From: Pseudochelatococcus lubricantis | GTDB lineage: Bacteria > Pseudomonadota > Alphaproteobacteria > Rhizobiales > Beijerinckiaceae | NCBI RefSeq assembly: GCF_042432495.1 | Contig: NZ_JBHLXC010000006.1 | Location: 496,001-560,000, forward strand | DNA: 64,000 nt | Reading direction: 5' to 3' | Shown: positions 51,624 through 60,614 of the stretch, in pieces | Numbering within the stretch: position 1 is the first letter of the stretch | Layout: each line of letters opens with the position of its first letter | Position numbers and translations under genes: made by a program | The notes under the pieces: model-generated | Told to the model about the DNA's origin: nothing | Seen by the model: the letters and a program-made list of their open reading frames with translations, nothing else | The model's database searches: none

Positions 51624-52433
51624 TCATCCCACCTCGGTCAGGATGGCGCGGGCGCGGATGCGCACCGGCTCGTCGACCATGGCGCCATCGACCGAGGCCG
51701 CGCCGTCGCCGGATGCCAGCACCCGCCGCGCCCAGGCAACCTCCGCCTCCGTCGGGGCGAAGGCACTCTTCACTTCGGCGACCTGTCTGGGGTGGATGCA
51801 CAGCTTCCCCGTCATGCCGAGCGCCCGGGCATGGGCCGCGTCGTCGTGGGCGACGGCCACATCGTCAAGCTGCACCGTGACGCCGTCGACAGGCGCGGCG
51901 ATTCCGGCCAAACGCGAGGCCAGCACGAGTTGCAGCCGCACCGGCAGCAGAACCTCGCGCAGATGGGCGCAGCCCAGATCGGCGCAGAAATCGACGGAGC
52001 CGAAGGCGAGCCGCGCCACACCGGGAGTGGCGGCGATGGCCTGCACACGGGCGATGCCGCGCGCGCTCTCGACCAGCGCGATCAGCGGGATATCGCCGCC
52101 GAGCTTCAATGAGACCGATGCGAGCATCGCCGGATCTTCCGCCTTCGGCAGCATGACCGCCGCGAGAGGCAGTTGCCGCACCGCCGCGACATCCGCCTCA
52201 TGCCAGACCGTGCCCACCGCGTTGATGCGCACGATCACCGGCAGGTCGGTGAAATCGCACGCAAGCACCGCCCGCGCTGCGTCCTTGGCATCGGCGGCGA
52301 CGGCATCCTCCAGGTCGAGGATCACCGTATCAGCGCCCGCCGCCGCCGCCCGGGCGAAACGCTCGGGGCGGTTGGCCGGCACGAAGAGGGGTGCGCGGAT
52401 CGAAGCCAGATCTACCATTCCGCGGTCTACCAT
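51624..52433 (-). CDS. CitE-like (HpcH/HpaI family) acyl-CoA lyase, candidate citramalyl-CoA lyase
   Basis: The 269-residue barrel reads RAPLFVPANRPERFARA, VILDLEDAVA (metal-binding Glu-Asp), VIVRINAV, LIALVESARGI and MTGKLCIHPRQVAEV, all typical of CitE-like lyases that split 3-hydroxy-3-methyl-acyl-CoAs such as citramalyl-CoA into acetyl-CoA and pyruvate. Two ATGs (52433 and 52418) lie in a 15 bp direct duplication of GGAATGGTAGA; the longer start overlaps the upstream gene by 7 bp. Next to a MaoC hydratase and a CoA-transferase this gives the itaconate set (ict-ich-ccl). Confidence 0.8.
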   Translation of the reverse strand: MVDRGMVDLASIRAPLFVPANRPERFARAAAAGADTVILDLEDAVAADAKDAARAVLACDFTDLPVIVRINAVGTVWHEADVAAVRQLPLAAVMLPKAEDPAMLASVSLKLGGDIPLIALVESARGIARVQAIAATPGVARLAFGSVDFCADLGCAHLREVLLPVRLQLVLASRLAGIAAPVDGVTVQLDDVAVAHDDAAHARALGMTGKLCIHPRQVAEVKSAFAPTEAEVAWARRVLASGDGAASVDGAMVDEPVRIRARAILTEVG

Positions 52434-53269
52434 TCCGCCTTGGCCTCCATCGCCACCGGGCCGCCGACGCGGGCCGTCCAGAGCTTCAGGGCCGCGCCGT
52501 CCTCCGCCGCATCGAGAATGAAGTCCGCGTTGTCGAACAGCGGCGACAGGCTGCGGAACGAAAAGCGCGCAGGCGCCCGGCCGCCGATGTCGGCGGCGAG
52601 ATGGAGCAGCATCGTCGCCTGCATCGGCCCGTGGACGACAAGCCCGGGATAGCCCTCGACGTCACGCGCATAGGGCGCGTCGTAGTGAATGCGGTGGCCG
52701 TTGAAGGTAAGCGCCGAATAGCGGAACAGCAAGGTCGTTGTCGGCACGATCAGGCGGCGATGCGCCCCTTCCGGCGCGGCGGCCGGGGCTGCGGTGGGGG
52801 CCGGCTTCGGGCTCCCCGCGTCGCGGTAGACGATGTCCTGCCGCTCGGTGATGACGTCGCGGCCGCCGGCGCCGATGCGGTGTTCCACGGTGACGAAGCA
52901 GAGCTGTCCGGAGCGGCCCTCCTTCAGGGCCACGTCGAGAATGCGGGATGTGCGCGTCACCGTATCGCCGACACGGATGTCGTCGTGGAAGGCGAAAGCG
53001 CCGCCCGCCCACATCCGCCGCGGCAGCGGCACCGGCGGCAGGAAGCCGCCACGGGCGGGATGACCGTCGGACCCGAGCTGCGCGCCGGGAACAGCCGGCT
53101 GGCCAAGGCAGAGATGGATCAGCAGCGGTGCGGGATCGCCGGGCAGGCTGCAGCCGTCCAGGTCGAGCGTGGCGTTGAAGCGGCGGACCAGTTCCGGCGT
53201 CACCACCTCGGAAGCGCTCTCCTCGCGCCCGATCCATTCCCGCAACTGCGCAATGTCGACAGCCATCAA
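52427..53269 (-). CDS. MaoC/HTD2-type hydratase, candidate itaconyl- or mesaconyl-CoA hydratase
   Basis: A 280-residue double-hotdog hydratase: an N-terminal FAS1-like part (LREWIGREESASEVVTPE, PRRMWAGGAFAFHD) and a C-terminal part with YSALTFNGHRIHYDAPYA and GYPGLVVHGPMQATML, where the Asn/His/Asp segment is catalytic in the C-terminal domain. Homologues hydrate itaconyl-CoA or mesaconyl-C4-CoA to citramalyl-CoA. It overlaps the CoA-transferase gene by 4 bp and the lyase gene by up to 7 bp, so the three enzymes are made together. Confidence 0.82.
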   Translation of the reverse strand: MMAVDIAQLREWIGREESASEVVTPELVRRFNATLDLDGCSLPGDPAPLLIHLCLGQPAVPGAQLGSDGHPARGGFLPPVPLPRRMWAGGAFAFHDDIRVGDTVTRTSRILDVALKEGRSGQLCFVTVEHRIGAGGRDVITERQDIVYRDAGSPKPAPTAAPAAAPEGAHRRLIVPTTTLLFRYSALTFNGHRIHYDAPYARDVEGYPGLVVHGPMQATMLLHLAADIGGRAPARFSFRSLSPLFDNADFILDAAEDGAALKLWTARVGGPVAMEAKAEW

Positions 53270-54372
53270 AGATCCTCCTTGCCGAGCGCCGGAACCGCGC
53301 CATAACGACGTTCCTCGCCCGCGAAAACCGGCGCCGGCGCGGGATAGGACACCGGACCGGCGGGCGTTTCAACCGTAATCCGCCGCAGGTGCGGATGGCG
53401 CGACAGCCCTTCCATGTCGTTGACCGAGGCGAACGCGACATCCGCAGCCTGAATGTCCGCCAACGCCTCCTCGCCCGTCCGGGCGGCGAAGGCCGCCGCC
53501 ACCACGGCATCGGTCCCGGCGCGGTTGCTGACCCGCGCCACGTTGGTGGCGAAGCGCGGATCGGTCCCAAGCGCCTCGTCGCCGAGGAAAACCCTGGCCA
53601 GATTGCGCCACTCGCGGTCGCTCTGCACCGAGATCAGGATCTGCTTGCCGTCGCCCGTCGCAAATACGCCGTAAGGAGCGATCGAGGGATGGGCGAGACC
53701 GATCCGCTTCGGCGACCTGCCGCCTTCGTGGTTGAGCAGCGGCACGGTCAGCCAGTCGGCCATGACGTCGAACATCGAGACGCTGATATGAGCACCCTCG
53801 CCGGTAACGGAGCGCCGGATCAGCGCTTCCAGGATCGCCGCGTAGGCGGTGGCGCCGGTGGCGATGTCGACGATCGAGATGCCCACGCGCGCCGGGCTCT
53901 CCGGCCCGCCGGTGACCGAACACAGGCCGGATTCCGCCTGGATCAGCAGGTCATAGGCCTTGCGCGAGGCCATGGGCCCGCTCTCACCATAACCCGAGAT
54001 GGACAACGCGATCAGCCGGGGAAACTCCCGCGAGAGCCTCTCGTGATCAAAGCCGAGGCGGTCGAGCGCACCGGGCTTCAGGTTCTGGACCAGCACATCA
54101 GCACCGGTCAGCAATTCGGCGAGCCGCGCCTTGCCCTCGGGCTTCGTCAGGTCGAGCGTGAGCGATTCCTTGCCGCGATTCAGCCAGACGAAGTAGCTCG
54201 ACAGCCCGCCGGCGACGTCGTCATAGCCGCGGGCAAAGTCCCCTTCCGGCCGTTCGATCTTGATGACGCGCGCCCCGGCATCCGCGAGGCGCGACGACGT
54301 GAACGGCGCGGCCACCGCCTGCTCGATGGCGACGACGGTGATGCCGCTGAGTGGAAGCTGCTCACCCGCCAT
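53266..54372 (-). CDS. Family III (CaiB/BaiF) CoA-transferase
   Basis: The 368-residue enzyme has VVAIEQAVAAPFTSSRLADAG, VIKIERPEGDFAR and the catalytic aspartate of family III transferases in KAYDLLIQAESGL, followed by SVTG. The start at 54372 uses a TGATG junction with the acyl-CoA dehydrogenase gene. It moves CoA from a donor such as succinyl-CoA to the dicarboxylate substrate, here probably itaconate, mesaconate or methylsuccinate, judged by the hydratase and lyase following it. Confidence 0.85.
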   Translation of the reverse strand: MAGEQLPLSGITVVAIEQAVAAPFTSSRLADAGARVIKIERPEGDFARGYDDVAGGLSSYFVWLNRGKESLTLDLTKPEGKARLAELLTGADVLVQNLKPGALDRLGFDHERLSREFPRLIALSISGYGESGPMASRKAYDLLIQAESGLCSVTGGPESPARVGISIVDIATGATAYAAILEALIRRSVTGEGAHISVSMFDVMADWLTVPLLNHEGGRSPKRIGLAHPSIAPYGVFATGDGKQILISVQSDREWRNLARVFLGDEALGTDPRFATNVARVSNRAGTDAVVAAAFAARTGEEALADIQAADVAFASVNDMEGLSRHPHLRRITVETPAGPVSYPAPAPVFAGEERRYGAVPALGKEDL

Positions 54373-55532
54373 CAGAACGACCTCGGCAGGCCGAGCACAT
54401 GCTCCGCCACATAGGAGAGGATGAGGTTCGTCGAGATCGGCGCGACCTGATAAAGCCGCGTCTCGCGGAACTTGCGCTCGACGTCGTACTCGCAGGCGAA
54501 GCCGAAGCCACCGTGGAACTGCAGGCAGGCGTTGGCCGCCTCCCACGATGCCTTGGCCGCGAGATACTTCGCCATGTTGGCCTGCGTGCCGCAGGGCTGG
54601 TGCGCGTCATAGAGGCGGCAGGCCTCGAAGCGCATCAGGTTCGCGGCTTCCACCTCGATGAAGGCTTCGGCGATGGGAAACTGCACGCCCTGGTTCTGGC
54701 CGATCGGGCGGCCGAACACGACACGCTCCTTGACGTATTCGGATACCTTGTCGACGAACCAATAGCCGTCACCGATACATTCGGCGGCGATCAGCGTGCG
54801 CTCGGCGTTGAGGCCGGTCAGGATATACTTGAAGCCCTGCCCCTCCTCGCCGATCAGATTCTCCGCCGGGATTTCCAGCTCGTCGAAGAACAGCTCGTTG
54901 GTCTCGTGGTTCACCATGTTGAGGATCGGGCGGACCTCCATCCCCTTCTTCATCGCATCCTGGATGTCCACGATGAAGATCGACAGACCTTCGGACTTCT
55001 TCTTCACGTCGGCCAGCGGCGTGGTGCGGGCCAGCAGGATCATGAGATCGGAGTGCTGGACGCGGCTGATCCAGACCTTCTGGCCATTGACGACGTAACG
55101 GTCGCCTCGTCTGACGGCGGTCGTCTTGATCTTGGTCGTGTCCGTGCCGGTCGTCGGTTCCGTCACGCCCATGGATTGCAGGCGCAGTTCGCCCGAGGCG
55201 ATCTTCGGCAGATAGCGCTGGCGCTGCTCCTCCGAGCCGTGGCGCACCAGCGTATTCATATTGTACATCTGGCCGTGGCAGGCGCCCGAGTTGCCGCCCG
55301 CGCGGTTGATCTCCTCCATGATCACGGACGCCTCGGTCAGCCCCAGCCCCGAGCCGCCGTATTCCTCCGGGATGAGCGCCGCAAGCCAGCCCGCCTTCGT
55401 GAGCGCGTCGACGAATTCCTCCGGATAGGCGCGGGCCTCGTCGACCTTGCGGTGGTACTCCGCCGGAAACTGTCCGCAGAGATCGCGGATGGCGTCACGG
55501 ATATCCTGATACTGGTCTGACACGGTTTGCAT
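54372..55532 (-). CDS. Acyl-CoA dehydrogenase
   Basis: A 386-residue acyl-CoA dehydrogenase with QSMGVTEPTTGTDTTKIKTT at the flavin site, VVNGQKVWISRVQHSDLMI, and ACLQFHGGFGFACEYDVER near the end. In Pseudomonas itaconate clusters an acyl-CoA dehydrogenase also sits with the three core genes. It could oxidise a saturated C5-dicarboxyl-CoA such as methylsuccinyl-CoA to mesaconyl-CoA, which the hydratase would then use. 18 bp after the aldehyde dehydrogenase gene. Confidence 0.82.
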   Translation of the reverse strand: MQTVSDQYQDIRDAIRDLCGQFPAEYHRKVDEARAYPEEFVDALTKAGWLAALIPEEYGGSGLGLTEASVIMEEINRAGGNSGACHGQMYNMNTLVRHGSEEQRQRYLPKIASGELRLQSMGVTEPTTGTDTTKIKTTAVRRGDRYVVNGQKVWISRVQHSDLMILLARTTPLADVKKKSEGLSIFIVDIQDAMKKGMEVRPILNMVNHETNELFFDELEIPAENLIGEEGQGFKYILTGLNAERTLIAAECIGDGYWFVDKVSEYVKERVVFGRPIGQNQGVQFPIAEAFIEVEAANLMRFEACRLYDAHQPCGTQANMAKYLAAKASWEAANACLQFHGGFGFACEYDVERKFRETRLYQVAPISTNLILSYVAEHVLGLPRSF

Positions 55533-55550
55533 CGCCTCACTCGAAAAAGT

Positions 55551-57038
55551 TCACCGCAGCACGAAGGGGTTCGGAACGCCCTCGGCCAGGTTCAGCCAGA
55601 CGCATTTGGTCTGCAGATACTCGTAGATGGCCTCCTGGCCGTTCTCGCGCCCGATGCCGCTTTTCTTGTAGCCGCCGAAAGGCGCCAGGAAACTCACGGC
55701 GCGGTAGGTGTTCACCCAGACCGTGCCGGCCTTCAGCGCGTCGGCCATGCGGACGGCGCGGCGCATGTTCTGCGTCCATACGCCGGCGGCAAGGCCGTAG
55801 ATCGTGTCATTGGCGATGCGGATCGCGTCCTCGTCGTCCTCGAAGGGAATGATCGACAGCACCGGGCCGAACACCTCCTCGCGGGCTATGCGCATGTCGT
55901 TGGTGACATTGCCGAAGATGGTGGGTTCCACGAACCAGCCGTTCTTCAGCGCCGAATCCGCCGGCACCTTGCCACCCAGCAGGCACTCCGCCCCCTCCGC
56001 CTTCGCCACGGCGATATAGTCGAGCACCTTCTTGCGCTGCGGCTGCGTGGTGATCGGGCCGACTTGCGTGTCGGCTTGCATCGGATCGCCGAGACGGGCG
56101 CCTGCGGCGAAGTCCACGACACGGCGCGATACCTCGTCATAGACCGAGCGCTGCACCAGCAGGCGCGATCCAGCGATGCAGGTCTGGCCGGAGGCGGCGA
56201 AGATACCCGAGATGGCACCCTTCACCGCGTCGTCCAGATTGGCGTCCTCAAAAATGATGTTGGGGGACTTGCCGCCCAGTTCCAGCGTGACGTGCTTCAG
56301 CCCCTTCGCCGCCCCGGCATAGACCGCAGCACCGGTGGCGTCGCCGCCGGTGAAGGCGACCTTGGCGACCTTGGGATGCTCCACCAGCGCCGCGCCGATC
56401 TCGTGGCCATAGCCGGTGACGGTATTGATCACACCGCTCGGGAAGCCCGCTTCCTCCGCCAGCTTCACGAACTCCAACGTCGACACCGACGTGAATTCGG
56501 ACGGCTTGATGACCACCGTATTGCCCGCCGCCAGCGCGGCCGCGAGCTTCCACGTGAGCAGCAGCAGCGGTGAGTTCCACGGGGTGATGCAGACCACGAC
56601 GCCCAGAGGCTCGTGCTTGGTGTAGATGAAGACATCGGATTTGTCGGGCGGCAGCACGCCGCCCTCGATCTTGTCGGCGAGGCCGGCGAAGTAGTAATAA
56701 TACTCGGGCAGGTAACGCACCTGGCCGGACATCTCGGCATAGAGCTTGCCGTTGTCCCGGGTTTCCAGCTTCGCGAGCCGCTCGGCATCGCGCGCGATCA
56801 GATCGCCCAGCCGGCGCAGCAGCTTGCCCCGCGCCGTGGCCGTCAGTGCCGCCCACGGGCCGGTGGTGAAGGCGGCATGCGCAGCCTCGACCGCAGCCTC
56901 GACATCCGCGACGCCGCACTGCGGCACCTCGGCCCACGGCTCGCCGGTATACGGATTTTCCGAAACGAGCCAGCGTCCCGTCGTGCTCTGCACCGGCGCA
57001 CCGTTCACCGTGTTGAAAAATCTTTCAAGGCCGCTCAT
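55551..57038 (-). CDS. NAD(P)-dependent aldehyde dehydrogenase
   Basis: This is a standard 495-residue aldehyde dehydrogenase: CITPWNSPLLLLTWKLAAAL, AKVAFTGGDATGAAVYAGA, the general-base glutamate in LELGGKSPNIIFED, the catalytic cysteine in FAASGQTCIAGSRLL, and EVFGPVLSI. It leads the operon with the acyl-CoA dehydrogenase and CoA-transferase and may deliver the acid from a semialdehyde. Such a gene is not part of the core itaconate set, so the substrate range of this operon may be wider. A LysR gene lies 260 bp upstream. Confidence 0.85.
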   Translation of the reverse strand: MSGLERFFNTVNGAPVQSTTGRWLVSENPYTGEPWAEVPQCGVADVEAAVEAAHAAFTTGPWAALTATARGKLLRRLGDLIARDAERLAKLETRDNGKLYAEMSGQVRYLPEYYYYFAGLADKIEGGVLPPDKSDVFIYTKHEPLGVVVCITPWNSPLLLLTWKLAAALAAGNTVVIKPSEFTSVSTLEFVKLAEEAGFPSGVINTVTGYGHEIGAALVEHPKVAKVAFTGGDATGAAVYAGAAKGLKHVTLELGGKSPNIIFEDANLDDAVKGAISGIFAASGQTCIAGSRLLVQRSVYDEVSRRVVDFAAGARLGDPMQADTQVGPITTQPQRKKVLDYIAVAKAEGAECLLGGKVPADSALKNGWFVEPTIFGNVTNDMRIAREEVFGPVLSIIPFEDDEDAIRIANDTIYGLAAGVWTQNMRRAVRMADALKAGTVWVNTYRAVSFLAPFGGYKKSGIGRENGQEAIYEYLQTKCVWLNLAEGVPNPFVLR

Positions 57039-57286
57039 CGTTTTTTTCCCTGCTATCGCCGCTTCGGCTGCGTCACGTCGGATCGGCTGACAGCCGGGGG
57101 CCGCCAGGAAGCGGTTCTTGAAATGAACGCCATCGCAGGGCGGCAGAACGCACGGCAGACTCTACTGCCAGTCTCCCGGCGTCGTGTCCGGTTCCGTTCA
57201 TCTGCATGGCATCCTCCGCGCCTCGTTATCCGGATAGTCGTAACGTGCCGGGAAGAAATCAAAAAATGCTATTTTTCTCTTCGAGA

Positions 57287-57303
57287 TATAGCAATATTCT
57301 ATA
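57287..57303 (+). promoter_or_regulatory. LysR-type dyad upstream of the aldehyde dehydrogenase operon
   Basis: TATAG-CAATATT-CTATA fits the T-N11-A palindrome bound by LysR proteins. It overlaps the 3' end of the LysR gene and lies about 250 bp before the aldehyde dehydrogenase start in an AT-rich patch. Another GCTAT...ATAGC pair overlaps it (57268-57292). Confidence 0.35.
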
Positions 57304-58237
57304 CCTTCTTGTTGGCAGCGAGCATTTGACCGCCCCAGATGCCGGCATTCACCAGCGCAGTCGCGATTTCAATGAACGTATTGCCGACATAGCGCGCGGC
57401 GGGGCTGACGGGCCTGTCCGCCGAGTAGCAGACGACGAGTTTGCGTTCGGGTGTCGGGTCCGTGAGCGGCGCCGCGAACAGCCGGCCTTCGCGGATCATG
57501 CGGTGGATAGACGCGAGCGGCAGCATCGTGGCGCCGAAACCGGCACACGTGAGGTCCGTCATCGCCGCAAAGGAATCGGCCTCCACGACGTGGGTATAGA
57601 CAATCCCGGCCCGTCTGGCGCATTCGTCGAAGATCTCTCTCAGGCCGTGGCGCGGGCTGGGCAGCACGAGCTGCTCGTCGGCCAGCTTCGCGAACTGAAC
57701 GGGCCTGTCCGGCGACAGCCCCGGACGCGAACTCACAAGATAGAGCTGCTCCATCATCACGGGCGTCACACGCAGCGACTTCGCCGGGGGAGGATCGTAG
57801 GTGACGACGATATCGAGTTCCCCGCGTTTCAGCCAGTCGAGAAGGTAGCCGCTGAAAGCCGAGGAGAAGCGGATATTCAGATTGGGATGCGCCTGGCGGA
57901 TGCGCTGCATCAGGGGCACGGTGACGATTTCGGCAACCGTGGGCGTGGTGCCGATCCGGACCATCCCGCGGAAGGAGGTCCGCCCCTCCTCCACGGAACG
58001 GCGCATGGCATCAAGCTCGGCCAGCACCCTCACCGCGTGGTCCAGCACGTCCTGCCCCGTCTCGGTAATGGTCATTCCGCGCCCGTGGCGCTCGAACAGC
58101 AGGACGCCGAGTTCCTGCTCCAGAAGCCGGATCTGCCGGCTCAGCGCAGGCTGAACGGTGTTCAGGCGATCCGCCGCCTTGCTGATGCTGCCAAGCTCGG
58201 CGACATGGACCAGCGTCACGAGCTGCGAGATGTCCAT
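57299..58237 (-). CDS. LysR-family regulator of the C5-dicarboxylate operon
   Basis: A 312-residue LysR protein with the helix-turn-helix GSISKAADRLNTVQPALSRQ and QLEQE-type linker (RLLEQELGVLLFERHGRGM), then the effector domain (FRGMVRIGTTPTVAEIV). I take the ATG at 58237 (MDISQLVTL), which has GGAGGAAAGGGAGGG upstream; the frame runs 30 bp further up without benefit. Lying directly upstream of the operon and in the same direction, it is the probable activator, as in the itaconate clusters of Pseudomonas and Yersinia. Confidence 0.85.
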   Translation of the reverse strand: MDISQLVTLVHVAELGSISKAADRLNTVQPALSRQIRLLEQELGVLLFERHGRGMTITETGQDVLDHAVRVLAELDAMRRSVEEGRTSFRGMVRIGTTPTVAEIVTVPLMQRIRQAHPNLNIRFSSAFSGYLLDWLKRGELDIVVTYDPPPAKSLRVTPVMMEQLYLVSSRPGLSPDRPVQFAKLADEQLVLPSPRHGLREIFDECARRAGIVYTHVVEADSFAAMTDLTCAGFGATMLPLASIHRMIREGRLFAAPLTDPTPERKLVVCYSADRPVSPAARYVGNTFIEIATALVNAGIWGGQMLAANKKV

Positions 58238-58472
58238 GATCCCTCCCTTTCCTCCTGACACGATCATCGATCCGGTCAGGCCACATCACTTTGTGGCATA
58301 GCCCATGTCATGAGCTATCAACAAGTGCAATGGCAAGGGCGGGAGCGGAGAGACCGGCGGCCATGAGGCGATGCCGGTTCGCCGGCCGAGTTGGTTTTCG
58401 TTCCCCGGCAGGCGGCATTCGCTTCGTGACGATCAATCCCGAAATCGGCGGTGCTACTAAAGGCAACGGGAG

Positions 58473-59246
58473 TCAGAAATTGTTGCGCTCGTGATAGGTG
58501 CGCAGGAACGACTGGATGCGCGCATCCTCGGGATGGTGCAGGATGCGATCGGGGATATCCACGCTGACCAGTTCGCCCTTCTCCATGAAAGCCACCTTGT
58601 CGGCGACATGCGCGGCAAAGCCCATCTCGTGCGTCACCACGACCATGGTCATGCCCTCGCCCGCGAGCGTCTTCATGACATTCAGCACCTCGCCCACCAG
58701 TTCGGGATCCAGCGCGGAGGTCGGCTCGTCGAACAACATCAGCCGTGGTTCCATGGCGATGGCGCGGGCAATCGCCACGCGCTGCTGCTGGCCGCCAGAC
58801 AGGCGCGCGGGGTGGTTCGTCATCCTGTCGGCGAGCCCCACCTTCGTCAGCGCCTCGGCGGCGCGTTCATGGGCCTCGGATTTCGACATGCCACGCACAC
58901 GGATCAGCCCCTCGGCCACGTTCTCCCTGGCGGTCATGTGCGGCCACAGGTTGAACTGCTGGAACACCATGCCGATCGAGCGCCGCATCTCGCGCAGCCT
59001 GCGGCCGGACATCTTCTTGCCGGGCGCTTCATAACCGATCAACTGGCCGTCGATACGGATTTCCCCCGAGTCGTATTCCTCAAGGAAGTTGATACACCGC
59101 AGCAGCGTGGACTTGCCCGAACCCGAAGGCCCGATCAGGCAGTTCACCTTGCCCGGCTCGATCACCAGGTCCACATCCTTCAGCGCATGGAAGGGACCGA
59201 AATGCTTGTTGACCTTGCGAATCTCGACGGATGACGCGGCAAGCAT
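58473..59246 (-). CDS. Polar amino-acid ABC transporter ATP-binding protein
   Basis: The 257-residue ATPase is of the GlnQ/HisP/ArtP class: Walker A IGPSGSGKSTLLRCIN, Q-loop region VFQQFNLWPHMTARENV, signature ARLSGGQQQRVAIARA, Walker B LMLFDEPTSALDPELVGEV, and VTHEMGFA. It powers an importer for polar or basic amino acids together with the two permeases and the binding protein directly upstream. 1 bp after the second permease gene. Confidence 0.93.
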   Translation of the reverse strand: MLAASSVEIRKVNKHFGPFHALKDVDLVIEPGKVNCLIGPSGSGKSTLLRCINFLEEYDSGEIRIDGQLIGYEAPGKKMSGRRLREMRRSIGMVFQQFNLWPHMTARENVAEGLIRVRGMSKSEAHERAAEALTKVGLADRMTNHPARLSGGQQQRVAIARAIAMEPRLMLFDEPTSALDPELVGEVLNVMKTLAGEGMTMVVVTHEMGFAAHVADKVAFMEKGELVSVDIPDRILHHPEDARIQSFLRTYHERNNF

Positions 59247-59247
59247 C

Positions 59248-59910
59248 TTACGTCCTCTCGATCAGATGTTTCGTGACGTGCGTTTCGAGCCTGCGGCCAA
59301 CGCGCGAGATGGCCTCGACCAGCGCCCAGAAGAACAACGCCAGCACCAGATTGGCCTCGACATAACGGAAAGTCTCGGTCGACATGCGCTGGACCTGATA
59401 CATCAGCTCAGGCACCGTGATGATCGACAGGATCACGGTTTCCTTGGTCAGGATGATCGAGAAGTTGACCAGCGCCGGCAGCGACGAGACGAGGCCGAGC
59501 GGCAGCAGGATGCGGCGCACAATGGCAGGCTCGGACATGCCGATGGCGCGGGCGGCCTCGATCTGGCCGTGCGGCACGCCGCGGAAGCCCGAACGGAAAA
59601 TCTCGGCGAAATAAGGACTGCCGTAGATCGTCAGGCCGAGAAGCCCTGCCGGCAGCGCATCGAGCCGCAATCCGATCAGCGGGCCGCCGTAATAAAGGAC
59701 GAAGAGCTGCACGAGAAAGGGCGTGCCGCGGATGACCTCGATATAGACCTGGATGATCCAGTTGAGCCAGCGCGATCCATAGCGCTGCAGCAGCGCGATG
59801 ACCAGCCCCAGCGCCATGCCGAAGACCGTGCCCAGAAGCCAGCACAGGACCGTGTTGCCAAAACCCTTCAGCAGCGCCGGGCCGTATTGTTGCAGGATGC
59901 TCCAGTCCAT
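59248..59910 (-). CDS. Polar amino-acid ABC transporter permease (second)
   Basis: This 220-residue HisM/GlnP-type permease has the conserved VIRGTPFLVQLFVLYYGGP, the ATPase-contact loop GVPHGQIEAARAIGMSEPAIVRRILLP (in two blocks) and five helices. I start at the ATG at 59910 (MDWSILQQYG), which overlaps the preceding stop in a TGATG junction. Forms a heterodimer with the permease coded before it. Confidence 0.92.
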   Translation of the reverse strand: MDWSILQQYGPALLKGFGNTVLCWLLGTVFGMALGLVIALLQRYGSRWLNWIIQVYIEVIRGTPFLVQLFVLYYGGPLIGLRLDALPAGLLGLTIYGSPYFAEIFRSGFRGVPHGQIEAARAIGMSEPAIVRRILLPLGLVSSLPALVNFSIILTKETVILSIITVPELMYQVQRMSTETFRYVEANLVLALFFWALVEAISRVGRRLETHVTKHLIERT

Positions 59911-60557
59911 CAGACGGCCGTCCTGTGTTCGAGGTAGCGCCCCAGTGCCGCAAGGCACAGGTTGAGCAGCAGATAGCAGCACGCAGCCGCGATATAGACT
60001 TCAAGCGGGCGGAAGGTGGTCGCGGCCTGCGCCTGGCTGGCGCGGGTGATCTCAAGAATACCGACGACCGAAACCAGCGACGACGCCTTGACAAGCAGAA
60101 TGAGTTCGTTGACGAGGGCGGGCAGCGACAGCGTGAACGCCTGCGGCAGAATTATGCGGGCCCAGACATCGCGCGGGGTCATGCCGATGGCGACCGCCGC
60201 TTCCGCCTGGCCCTTCGGCAAGGCCGCGATCGCGCCGCGCCAGATTTCCGAGATATAGGCGCTGGCGCAGACGCCCACCGTGATGACGGCGGCGGCGAGC
60301 GCCGGCACGTCGAGCCCGATCACCGGCAGCGCGTAGTAGAACACCAGCAGTTGCACCAGCAAAGGCACGCCGCGCAGGAAACTGACCCAGAGCGCCGCAA
60401 AGCGGTGCAGCCAGCGGTAGGGCGACAGCCGGGCCGCGCAGATCAGCGTCCCGATCACCAGCCCGAGCGCGATACCCAGCACGGAAATCAGCACCGTATA
60501 GCGCGCCGCCCAGAACAGCGGCCAGAAACTTTCGAGGAAAACCGGAATCGAGAACAT
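59910..60557 (-). CDS. Polar amino-acid ABC transporter permease (first)
   Basis: The 215-residue HisQ/ArtQ-type permease shows WVSFLRGVPLLVQLLVFYYA, ALPKGQAEAAVAIGMTPRDV with the RIILPQAF continuation, and a typical N-terminal helix (FWAARYTVLISVLGIALGLV). It follows the binding-protein gene after 57 bp that hold a GC-rich hairpin. Confidence 0.92.
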   Translation of the reverse strand: MFSIPVFLESFWPLFWAARYTVLISVLGIALGLVIGTLICAARLSPYRWLHRFAALWVSFLRGVPLLVQLLVFYYALPVIGLDVPALAAAVITVGVCASAYISEIWRGAIAALPKGQAEAAVAIGMTPRDVWARIILPQAFTLSLPALVNELILLVKASSLVSVVGILEITRASQAQAATTFRPLEVYIAAACCYLLLNLCLAALGRYLEHRTAV

Positions 60558-60584
60558 GCGCCCCTCGCCTTGGGCCGGAGGACA

Positions 60585-60606
60585 CGGGCGGGGCAGGCCC
60601 CGCCCG
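60585..60606 (-). other. Intercistronic stem-loop after the binding-protein gene
   Basis: CGGGCGGGGC and GCCCCGCCCG are perfect 10-base arms with two bases between (8 bp stem, 6-base loop in practice). It lies 8 bp after the stop of the binding-protein gene and before the permease gene, as in the other ABC operon of this window (22880). No U-tract; it is likely to stabilise the upstream transcript. Confidence 0.7.
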
Positions 60607-60614
60607 CAAGCGAC

